A stretch of 64,000 nt of DNA from Hydromonas duriensis. GTDB lineage: Bacteria > Pseudomonadota > Gammaproteobacteria > Burkholderiales > Burkholderiaceae. The position numbers and the translations under genes were made by a program. Location: assembly GCF_004363775.1 (NCBI RefSeq), contig NZ_SNZE01000002.1, positions 62,001 through 126,000 of the forward strand, in the 5' to 3' direction. The stretch's first letter is position 1. The number at the start of each line of letters is the position of its first letter. Below are positions 8,516 to 15,900 of the stretch, piece after piece. The notes beneath the pieces were generated by a model. That model worked only from the letters and a program-made list of their open reading frames with translations. It searched no databases and was not told where the DNA came from.

Positions 8516-9811
8516 TTATTTTAATAACCGCTCTTTCGGAAACTGCACAATAAAAGTCGAGCCTTCGCCCACATTGGAATGAATTTTCAATTCAGCTTGG
8601 TGGCGAATTAATACGTGCTTGACAATCGCTAAGCCTAAACCTGTTCCTTTGCTCGCTCGAGATTGATCTTTATTCACACGATAAAAACGTTCGGTCAATC
8701 GGGGCAAATGCTCGGGGGCAATTCCAACGCCCGTATCGCTAACGCTTAAAACAGCCCCTTCTTGCGTGACAGACCACTTTAAAGAAATCACGCCACCTGC
8801 TGGCGTATAACGAACGGCATTTGACAACAAATTGGTAATTACGCTGTCAATTTCTTGATGACTGCCACGCAACTTCACTTGCACCACATCGGCCATAAAC
8901 TCGTGCTGCCCATTGGACAATGCTTGAGCGGCAATCAACTGCTGTTCAAGCAGACGCGGCATATCAATATCAACGTCTTCAACACGCATCTCACTTTCCA
9001 GCCGCGAAAGCATCAACATATCGCTCACCAAAATCGTCATGTGTTCCGCCTGACGATGCATCAACTTCATTTGTCTTTGCTGCTCCTCTACAGGCGTATT
9101 TGCCATAGCGTCTGGGTCTTGCGCATATTCTAAAAAACCAGAAATAACCGTTAATGGCGTGCGCAACTCATGTGAAGCATTGGCAATAAAATCACGGCGC
9201 ATCGCATCAACCCGTTCGGTTTCTGTAATGTCTCGACTGACTAAAATCACACTTTCTTCCTCAAACTCAATCAAAGTCACTTCCAACTGCCGACTGAGGT
9301 AACTCATTTTCATGGGCGCATCATATTGCGCCGCACGGATGTACTCAATGAGTTTAGGCTCTCTCACTAAATTGAGCATCCGATGTCCACGGTCACGCGC
9401 CAAACTGAACTCAAAATGCTGTTCCGCCACAGGGTTACACCACTCCAGATGCGACGATTTATCCATCAAAACCACACCATCGGGCAAATGCCTCATGGTA
9501 TTTTGAAAACGCTCCAGCCATTCCGCCAGCTGCGCCTCGTGCTTTTCATCCATTCGCCGCATGGCGTATAACTTAGCAAAAATATCCGTCCACACGCCGT
9601 GGCCAGAAGGCACATTTTTACTGGTTGGGTGCGTCAACCATAGTGCAAAATGATGCAACTCTCGATAATGATTGGACAATTGCCACACCAAAAAAGCAAT
9701 CACCAAAGCCAAACCCACCCAAACAGGCACAAACCAGCTCAAAACCGCCACAATCACCAGCCAAATCAATGAGGGTAAAGCCGCTGCTCGTAAAAAAGAC
9801 ACTTGTTTCAT
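8516..9811 (-). CDS. phoR: PhoR-type phosphate-regulon sensor histidine kinase
   Basis: Inner-membrane sensor kinase of about 431 residues. Two adjacent hydrophobic segments span residues 10-45, then comes a PAS-like domain (HLPDGVVLMDKSSHLEWCNP), the dimerisation/phosphoacceptor box FIANASHELRTPL with His214, an N box (NLLSNAVRYTP), G1 (SDTGVGIAP) and G2 (GTGLGLAIVKH). This architecture is that of PhoR. The response-regulator gene phoB, normally just upstream, is absent: the upstream gene is 5-formyl-THF cyclo-ligase, whose stop lies 14 bases before this ATG. The frame also opens at a TTG (9829), but that overlaps the upstream stop and lacks a better RBS. Confidence 0.88.
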   Translation of the reverse strand: MKQVSFLRAAALPSLIWLVIVAVLSWFVPVWVGLALVIAFLVWQLSNHYRELHHFALWLTHPTSKNVPSGHGVWTDIFAKLYAMRRMDEKHEAQLAEWLERFQNTMRHLPDGVVLMDKSSHLEWCNPVAEQHFEFSLARDRGHRMLNLVREPKLIEYIRAAQYDAPMKMSYLSRQLEVTLIEFEEESVILVSRDITETERVDAMRRDFIANASHELRTPLTVISGFLEYAQDPDAMANTPVEEQQRQMKLMHRQAEHMTILVSDMLMLSRLESEMRVEDVDIDMPRLLEQQLIAAQALSNGQHEFMADVVQVKLRGSHQEIDSVITNLLSNAVRYTPAGGVISLKWSVTQEGAVLSVSDTGVGIAPEHLPRLTERFYRVNKDQSRASKGTGLGLAIVKHVLIRHQAELKIHSNVGEGSTFIVQFPKERLLK

Positions 9812-9825
9812 AAAAAACCCATCAA

Positions 9826-10440
9826 TCAAACAGCCAAAATCACATCCATCGGAATGTCAAACTCGCTCGCAGCAAAATCCACACACCCTGCAGCATAAGC
9901 AACGCCAACGGTATGCACATCTGCCACCGCATGTCGCCACGACGCCAAAGTGCGGTCATAATAACCACCGCCATAACCCAGCCGATAATTTGCCGCATTG
10001 AATCCGACACAAGGAATCACCACCACATGAGGAATGCAATCAACAATATCACGCTCATCAGGCTCTAAAATGCCATACGCCCCAACATTTAAATTCATTT
10101 GACTTGAATAAGCAGCAAAACGCAAAGGTGCATGCTTTTCAAGCACCACGGGTAACAGAACCTGCCAACCCGCATCTAATAAATCATGCGCCAACGGCAT
10201 CAAGTCAGGTTCACCTCTAATCGGCCAATACAACGCAATGGTTTTTGCACCCATTGAATCCGAAGACTCGAGAAACCCGCCGTATACTGTTTTTAAATGC
10301 GTTGATAATAATGCACACAACCGAGCATCCAAAAGCCCCTTTTCCGCCTGTGGCAACGACATCCGCGCACTCAATAATTGAGAGCGCAACGCCCCTCGGT
10401 CCGCATTTGCCGTTACAATACCGTTCTTGTGTATCACCAT
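9826..10440 (-). CDS. 5-formyltetrahydrofolate cyclo-ligase
   Basis: Converts 5-formyl-THF to 5,10-methenyl-THF with ATP; 204 residues. The family motif GYGGGYYDRTL is present in the second half, preceded by the substrate-pocket-like region PCVGFN. The N-terminal RSQLLSARMSL and the IALYWPIRGEPDL segment are also typical. It is transcribed divergently from the slt gene with only 31 bases between start codons, so their promoters must overlap each other or the coding regions. phoR follows closely on the same strand. Often named fau or ygfA in other species. Confidence 0.93.
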   Translation of the reverse strand: MVIHKNGIVTANADRGALRSQLLSARMSLPQAEKGLLDARLCALLSTHLKTVYGGFLESSDSMGAKTIALYWPIRGEPDLMPLAHDLLDAGWQVLLPVVLEKHAPLRFAAYSSQMNLNVGAYGILEPDERDIVDCIPHVVVIPCVGFNAANYRLGYGGGYYDRTLASWRHAVADVHTVGVAYAAGCVDFAASEFDIPMDVILAV

Positions 10441-10471
10441 TGTGAACTAACCATTCTTTTGTAGGAAAAAC

Positions 10472-12406
10472 ATGTCCGCACTCAGCCAAAAAATCCCAGC
10501 CCTCCGTGCCGCAGGTGTCGCCTTAGCCGTATCAGGCATTTTGACCAGCACCACTATTTTTGCTCAAAACACCTATACAGGCGCTCCCGTCTTGAGTGCA
10601 GGTTCAATTGGCAGTCACCCCTTAGACAGTGTTTTTGCTCAATTACGCGAAGCAGCTCGCGCCAACAACCCAACACGCGCAGCGCAATTGGCGGATCAAC
10701 TGTCAGACTACCCCATCCAAAGCTACGTCAATTACTACCGCCTCAAGCCCCAATTGTACAACACAGACGGCACGCCAAACGTCAACGCTCCCGATGACGA
10801 GATTAAACAGTTTATCAACACTTACGCCACAGATGCCATTGGCGACCGCATGCGCAACGATTATGCGTTGGTGCTCGCAGCACGTCAAGACTGGAGTGCA
10901 TTTCGCACGCAATACGCTCAATTTGTACTCAAAGACGACATGCAATTAAAATGTTATGAACAAATGGCTGAAGCCGCCGAAGGTAAAAACGTCATCGAAT
11001 CCACCCGCCTCTTATTGACAGAAAGCAAATTTGCCAACACAAAAGCCTGCCAACAGCTGCTCAACAACCTTGCTCGCACTGGCGGTATGTCAGAAGAAGA
11101 CATTAACTATTTTGCCGCACTGAGCGCATATGGCAGTGGCACACAAGGGCAAGCCCTCGCCAGCAAAAGTAGAAATTCAAGTGGCGCATCGCGCATGGCC
11201 AGCCTGATCACACAAGCCAACAACGACAGCACAGGAAGTCTAGCCAGCACAGTTAGCGCAACGGCCAGCGGCTTGACGCCACAACAAGGGGCACTCGCTA
11301 ATGCGTATTATGGCTACAGCGCGGCTCGCCGAGCAGACTCAAGCGCATCCAGTTTTTACAACAACGCCTACCAACAATACAGCAATTTAAAACTACCAGA
11401 TGACGTACTCGGCTGGCAAGCACGCGCAGGCATGCGCGTCAACGACTGGAACTTAGTGGCCTCTGCAATTGATAAAATGAGCGATGCAGAGAAAAACACC
11501 GCCATTTGGCAATACTGGCGAGGCCGAGCCTACGCCGCACAAGGCAAAAAAGCACAAGCCAGCGAAGCATACGCCAATGCCGCCAAATCATTTGACTTCT
11601 ACGGCATTTTAGCCACCGAAGCCTTGGGAAAACGCGTCGCCCTCCCACCAATGGCCGCGGCCCCTACGTCAGACGAAATGCGCGAAATATCTAAAATCAA
11701 AAGTTTTGAACGCGCCCGTAAGTTCCAATCAATGAACATGACGCTCGAATACAACCGCGAATGGAACTTCCCACTGCGCGCAATGAACGACCGTCAACTG
11801 CTCGCCTCCGCTGAACATGCACACAAGCTCGGCATGCTGGATCGGATGATTAACACCTCGGAACGCAGCAAAACAGAATTTAACTTCAAGCAACGCTACC
11901 CCACCCCATTTTTAAGCATCATGCAAAACCGTGCTGCCGAAGCAGGCATCACGCCCGCATGGGCATACGGCATCACCCGCCAAGAATCACGTTTTGTCGT
12001 CTCCGCACGCTCAGGCGCGAATGCCAACGGCTTAATGCAAATCATCCCTGAAACAGCGCGTGCCGTCGCCCGCCGAATTGGTTTAACAGGCTTCACCCTC
12101 GACCAACTGTACAACACCGACACAAACATCCAGCTCGGCACTGCTTATTTAGGACAAATTCGAGACCAATTCAACGGCTCATTACCCATGGCATCCGCTG
12201 GTTACAACGCAGGCCCTGGCCGCCCAGCGCAATGGCGTCGCTCACTCACGGGTAGCGTTGATGGTGCCGTCTTCGCCGAAACCATCCCATTCAGCGAAAC
12301 GCGAAATTACGTGAAAAATGTCATGGCAAACACGATTTACTACCACTTGCTGATTGACGGTTCAGCACCGTCTCTCACCAATCTGATGGGAACGGTTTAT
12401 CCATAA
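10472..12406 (+). CDS. slt: Soluble lytic murein transglycosylase (Slt70-like)
   Basis: Periplasmic peptidoglycan lytic transglycosylase, 644 residues. A signal peptide covers about residues 1-32 (hydrophobic core AGVALAVSGILTS, cleavage near IFAQN). The middle is an alpha-helical superhelical U/L domain (residues 50-470) rich in TPR-like Ala repeats. The C-terminal SLT domain carries the catalytic Glu505 in RQESRF, then ANGLMQIIPETA and AGYNAGPGR motifs. The AGGAAAAAC before the ATG is a good ribosome-binding site. It ends with a strong terminator. Confidence 0.93.
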   Translation: MSALSQKIPALRAAGVALAVSGILTSTTIFAQNTYTGAPVLSAGSIGSHPLDSVFAQLREAARANNPTRAAQLADQLSDYPIQSYVNYYRLKPQLYNTDGTPNVNAPDDEIKQFINTYATDAIGDRMRNDYALVLAARQDWSAFRTQYAQFVLKDDMQLKCYEQMAEAAEGKNVIESTRLLLTESKFANTKACQQLLNNLARTGGMSEEDINYFAALSAYGSGTQGQALASKSRNSSGASRMASLITQANNDSTGSLASTVSATASGLTPQQGALANAYYGYSAARRADSSASSFYNNAYQQYSNLKLPDDVLGWQARAGMRVNDWNLVASAIDKMSDAEKNTAIWQYWRGRAYAAQGKKAQASEAYANAAKSFDFYGILATEALGKRVALPPMAAAPTSDEMREISKIKSFERARKFQSMNMTLEYNREWNFPLRAMNDRQLLASAEHAHKLGMLDRMINTSERSKTEFNFKQRYPTPFLSIMQNRAAEAGITPAWAYGITRQESRFVVSARSGANANGLMQIIPETARAVARRIGLTGFTLDQLYNTDTNIQLGTAYLGQIRDQFNGSLPMASAGYNAGPGRPAQWRRSLTGSVDGAVFAETIPFSETRNYVKNVMANTIYYHLLIDGSAPSLTNLMGTVYP

Positions 12407-12430
12407 AACCTACCCAATGCGGTTTAAAAT

Positions 12431-12460
12431 AAAAAGCCTGCGATGTTGCAGGCTTTTTTA
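12431..12460 (+). terminator. Rho-independent terminator after slt
   Basis: 11-bp stem AAAAAGCCTGC/GCAGGCTTTTT (12431-12441 with 12448-12458), loop GATGTT, seven-T tail. Confidence 0.95.
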
Positions 12461-12558
12461 CACGCACCGAGTGTTCTAGTGTTTATTGCTCAGTTGCTAT
12501 AGATTCGCTATACATTTTAAGATGATACAATCACCCGTCAAAATAGTTTTCAAACAAT

Positions 12559-13029
12559 ATGTTAATAAAAAAAATCCCCATCTCTGTTTTAGTGGTTGTA
12601 TACACGCCCGATTTACAAGTCTTGATGATGAAACGCACGCCCAAGAGCCAAACGGGCGATTTTGAAAAGAATTTTTGGCAATGTATCACGGGCAGTTTAG
12701 ACTTTTTGGACGAGAAGCCACGAGATGCAGCAGTGCGTGAGTTGTTTGAAGAAACGGGCTTACGCGCAGATGATTTTGAGTTGCAAGATTGGCAACATCA
12801 ATCGGTTTACGAAATTTTTCCCGAATGGCGACATCGCTATGCTGAAGGTGTAGTGGAGAATGTAGAACACTGGTTTGGGCTGCGTGTGCCCTCAACTCGA
12901 CTTCATATACAACTCGAACCTCAAGAACACACCGAATATAAATGGTTGCCTTTTGAGGAGGCGGCTACGTTGTGCTTTTCTTGGAACAATGCCAATGCGA
13001 TTCGCAGCCTGCCTGAACGAAATCAATGA
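12559..13029 (+). CDS. nudB: Dihydroneopterin triphosphate diphosphatase (Nudix)
   Basis: 156-residue Nudix hydrolase that removes pyrophosphate from dihydroneopterin triphosphate in folate synthesis. The Nudix box runs from Gly45 through Glu52 to RELFEETGL (60-68). The spacing from Gly45 to Glu52 is one residue longer than the textbook box, which I believe is normal for betaproteobacterial NudB. The flanking features FWQCITGSLD and VEHWFGLRVP also fit NudB rather than a generic Nudix protein. It stands alone between a terminator and an inverted repeat. Confidence 0.88.
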   Translation: MLIKKIPISVLVVVYTPDLQVLMMKRTPKSQTGDFEKNFWQCITGSLDFLDEKPRDAAVRELFEETGLRADDFELQDWQHQSVYEIFPEWRHRYAEGVVENVEHWFGLRVPSTRLHIQLEPQEHTEYKWLPFEEAATLCFSWNNANAIRSLPERNQ

Positions 13030-13082
13030 TGGGCTTTATTTGACATTGCCAAAACTTACAAAACGACATCAACGAAAACTAA

Positions 13083-13118
13083 AAATTTAAGGCGACTTAA
13101 AAAAGCCGCCTTAAATTT
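13083..13118. terminator. Bidirectional hairpin between nudB and corC
   Basis: Perfect 12-bp inverted repeat AAATTTAAGGCG/CGCCTTAAATTT (13083-13094 with 13107-13118). The genes on either side converge. T-rich sequence flanks both sides, so it could terminate both. Confidence 0.65.
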
Positions 13119-13187
13119 TAGTAAAACTGAATCAAAGATGAGGAGTTAAAAAAGCATTTTTAAATAATGAACTTAAAAATCAAGTAT

Positions 13188-14072
13188 TTAATTGTCTTCT
13201 TTATCCTCTTTCGCCTGTAACAACTCCAACTCTTCTTTCGTCAACGGGCGCACCATCAAAACATGTACCTGACGCGCATCGGCTCGCAACACCTCGAACT
13301 CAAACGAGTCCAATACAATTTTATCGCCACGTCGAGGCATACGGGACAACGTAGAAGTCACCAAACCGCCTATCGTATCGGCATCTTCATCAGACAACGC
13401 CACATTAAAAAACTCATTGAATTGTTCAATTTCGGTCAAGGCGCGCACACGGAAACGTCCACCACGGTCAGCGATGATGTTGTCTTCGTCTTCATCATAA
13501 TCATGTTCATCTTCGATATCACCAACGATTTGCTCGAGCACGTCTTCGATGGTAATCAGTCCAGAGACACCGCCATATTCATCGACAACAATGGCCATGT
13601 GGTTGCGGCTTTCACGAAACTCACGCAACAACACATTCAACGGCTTGGATTCAGGAATAAACACGGCTGGGCGCAAGTTGTCGCGCACGTCAAAGTCTTT
13701 TTCGGTGTAATAGTGCAACAAGTCCTTAGCCAACAAAATGCCAATCACATGGTCACGCCCCTCTTCAACGACGGGGAAGCGTGAGTGATTGGTTTCCATG
13801 ACAAAGGGGATAAATTCTTCGGGGGATTGGGCGATGTCAACCACGTCCATCTGCGCCCTCGGCACCATCAAATCACGCGCTTTGAGCGAGGCGACTTGCA
13901 GCGCGCCTTCAATCATTGACAATGCATCATCGTCGATTAAACCTCTTTCGCGCGCACCATGTAATATTTCTAGGAGTTGTTCTTGCGTCTCTGGTTCGCT
14001 GTCGAATAGAGCTGAAAAACGTTGAAAAAATGACTTTGGCTTGCTGCCACGCTTAGGATGGTCGTCTGACAT
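13188..14072 (-). CDS. corC: CorC/YbeX-type CBS-domain protein
   Basis: 294-residue cytoplasmic protein without membrane segments: a pair of CBS domains (about residues 65-185, starting near ARDLMVPRAQMDVVDI and VDEYGGVSGLITIEDVLEQIVGDIEDE) followed by the CorC/HlyC transporter-associated domain. This is the short E. coli YbeX/CorC form, linked to magnesium/cobalt efflux and ribosome homeostasis. In many relatives it precedes lnt; here no lnt is adjacent and the upstream gene is divergent. The acidic linker DEHDYDEDEDN is conspicuous. Confidence 0.9.
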   Translation of the reverse strand: MSDDHPKRGSKPKSFFQRFSALFDSEPETQEQLLEILHGARERGLIDDDALSMIEGALQVASLKARDLMVPRAQMDVVDIAQSPEEFIPFVMETNHSRFPVVEEGRDHVIGILLAKDLLHYYTEKDFDVRDNLRPAVFIPESKPLNVLLREFRESRNHMAIVVDEYGGVSGLITIEDVLEQIVGDIEDEHDYDEDEDNIIADRGGRFRVRALTEIEQFNEFFNVALSDEDADTIGGLVTSTLSRMPRRGDKIVLDSFEFEVLRADARQVHVLMVRPLTKEELELLQAKEDKEDN

Positions 14073-14201
14073 GAGAATAAAATCGAGTTAATCGAACGGC
14101 TAGCATACTCATATTTATAAAATTACGCAAGCATAACCATACCAGCGCATAAATGCCGCTCAACTCAAGGGGGGATAACAAACGGTTTAAAAATACCGTA
14201 G

Positions 14202-14221
14202 CCGCAGTATAATCACTGCGG
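14202..14221 (+). promoter_or_regulatory. Inverted repeat enclosing a consensus -10 box
   Basis: CCGCAGT (14202-14208) and ACTGCGG (14215-14221) form a perfect 7-bp inverted repeat, and a consensus TATAAT occupies 14208-14213 inside it. It lies about 45 bases before the isochorismatase-like gene and in the divergent gap with corC. A regulator bound here would sit on the -10 element. No good -35 is apparent. The site is seen; its role is inferred. Confidence 0.45.
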
Positions 14222-14264
14222 TGTCGACAACAATGCAATAAATGCAACAAACACAAGGTCAAAC

Positions 14265-14816
14265 ATGTACCCTGCTCTGATTATTATTGATATGCAAAAA
14301 GGCATTCATTCCCCCAAGCTCGGACAGCGTAACAACCCCGAAGCTGAAAGCAATATACACTCTCTTTTACTCGCATGGCGGGCTACGCAAGCGCCTATCG
14401 TGCATGCACGCCATATCTCTCGCTTTAGCGACTCTGTTTTTTGGCCTAATCAAGAAGGCGTTGAATTTCAAGACGATTTTTTACCTTTGTCGCACGAGCA
14501 GATATTTGAAAAAAATGTTCCTGATGCTTTTGCTCATTCAGGTTTGGAACGATGGCTACATGTTCGTGGCATTGAGTCTTTAATCATTACAGGTGTCGTT
14601 ACCAATAATTCTGTTGAAGCCACTGCCCGTAGTGCGGGCAATTTAGGGTTCAACTGCCATGTGGTTGGCGATGGTACGTTTACGTTTGATAAAACAGACT
14701 ACAACGGTATTCTGCGCAGTGCCGATGAGGTGCATGCCATGTCGCTGGCAAATCTCGATGGTGAATATGCAACCATCATCAAGACCCGTGAAGCACTCAA
14801 TTTTTTGACCCCTTAA
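14265..14816 (+). CDS. Isochorismatase-like cysteine-hydrolase-family protein with Ser at the Cys position
   Basis: 183-residue protein of the isochorismatase-like hydrolase fold. The catalytic Asp9 (IIIDMQKG) and Lys83 (FEKNVPDAF) of the usual Asp-Lys-Cys triad are present. The third position, normally Cys in GVxTNxCVExTAR, is Ser116 (GVVTNNSVEATARSAG). Nicotinamidase-type chemistry needs the Cys, whereas true isochorismatases do not, so this may act on a vinyl ether or be catalytically altered. No siderophore genes are nearby. It is followed after 30 bases by a CoA-ester-lyase-like gene on the same strand, so the two may be one transcript. Confidence 0.85.
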   Translation: MYPALIIIDMQKGIHSPKLGQRNNPEAESNIHSLLLAWRATQAPIVHARHISRFSDSVFWPNQEGVEFQDDFLPLSHEQIFEKNVPDAFAHSGLERWLHVRGIESLIITGVVTNNSVEATARSAGNLGFNCHVVGDGTFTFDKTDYNGILRSADEVHAMSLANLDGEYATIIKTREALNFLTP

Positions 14817-14846
14817 TCATTATTCTCTCTTTTCATTGATACTCAA

Positions 14847-15824
14847 ATGACAACTCACCCCGCCCAGATACTGTTCTCAGACAGCCCAGCTCCGAAGATG
14901 CTTTCACCTGTTGACCATTATGCAGGCAATGAACGATTTATAGGCAAAGCCATTGCCAAACAAATTGAGTTAAACGGTGCTTTTGACATTGCACTTGACC
15001 TTGAAGATGGCGCGAGTGTGGGACAAGAATCCGCACAAGCACGCTTAATGGGCGAGGTATTGGCTTCGTCAGATAATGTGTTTAACCGCCTAGGCGTGCG
15101 CATTCACGATGCCTCGCATGAGCATTGGCGGGCTGATGTGGAGATTGTATTAAAAACCGCGAAACGAGCGCCTGCATATTGGATGATTCCTAAGGTCGGC
15201 GATTTAAGCCAGACGCGCGACATTGTGACGCAAATTAAAATCGCTCACCACAATGCGGATATAGCACTCCCCCCACTTCACATTCTCATCGAAACGCATG
15301 CGGCATTGCATGATGTGTATCACATCGCCGCGTTACCTGAGGTTGAGAGCCTTTCTTTTGGCTTAATGGATTTTATTTCTGCGCATCACGGTACGATTCC
15401 CGCGCAAGCGATGAGCAGCCCGAAACAATTTGAGCACCCAATAGTTGCATATTGCAAACTTGCCATTTCTCGGGCTTGCGCTGCGCATGGCAAGGTGGCT
15501 TCACACAATGTGACGACCGACTACGCTACCGCGAATGCTGCTTTTAATGATGCGCGGCGCGCACGCGATGAATTTGGTTACAGCCGCATGTGGAGCATTC
15601 ACCCGAACCAAATCGATGAGATTTTGCGTGCATTTGCTCCAGAAGAGGATATGGTTGATTTTGCCGCTGGTTTATTGGGTCAAGCAGCCGCTGCCAATTG
15701 GGGGCCTATTTCATACGCAGGTAAATTGCATGACCGTGCGAGCTTTAGGTACTTTTGGTTGATTATTCAACGTGCTCATGCCTTGGGCCAAAAGATGCCA
15801 AGCAATGTGGCTCAATGGTTTTGA
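14847..15824 (+). CDS. HpcH/HpaI aldolase / CoA ester lyase family protein
   Basis: 325-residue TIM-barrel protein of the citrate lyase beta-subunit / malyl-CoA lyase family. The N-terminal NERFIGKAIA region carries the CoA-binding Arg/Lys pattern. DIALDLEDGASV supplies a metal-ligand Asp/Glu pair, HILIETHAAL a second acidic ligand, and GFxRMWSIHPNQID-like sequence the family's C-terminal substrate loop. Likely reaction: reversible cleavage of a short acyl-CoA such as malyl- or citramalyl-CoA. The exact substrate is not deducible. It overlaps no gene; glnE starts about 76 bases downstream. Confidence 0.8.
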   Translation: MTTHPAQILFSDSPAPKMLSPVDHYAGNERFIGKAIAKQIELNGAFDIALDLEDGASVGQESAQARLMGEVLASSDNVFNRLGVRIHDASHEHWRADVEIVLKTAKRAPAYWMIPKVGDLSQTRDIVTQIKIAHHNADIALPPLHILIETHAALHDVYHIAALPEVESLSFGLMDFISAHHGTIPAQAMSSPKQFEHPIVAYCKLAISRACAAHGKVASHNVTTDYATANAAFNDARRARDEFGYSRMWSIHPNQIDEILRAFAPEEDMVDFAAGLLGQAAAANWGPISYAGKLHDRASFRYFWLIIQRAHALGQKMPSNVAQWF

Positions 15825-15900
15825 TATTCCATCATTTTGATGTCAATTGGGTACGCAACACATTGCTCATACAAAAACAACGCTCACCTATGAATCGCTT

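Noticed and set aside
13263-13784. 173-residue plus-strand open frame
   Set aside because: Antisense shadow of corC. The CBS and CorC motifs are on the minus strand.
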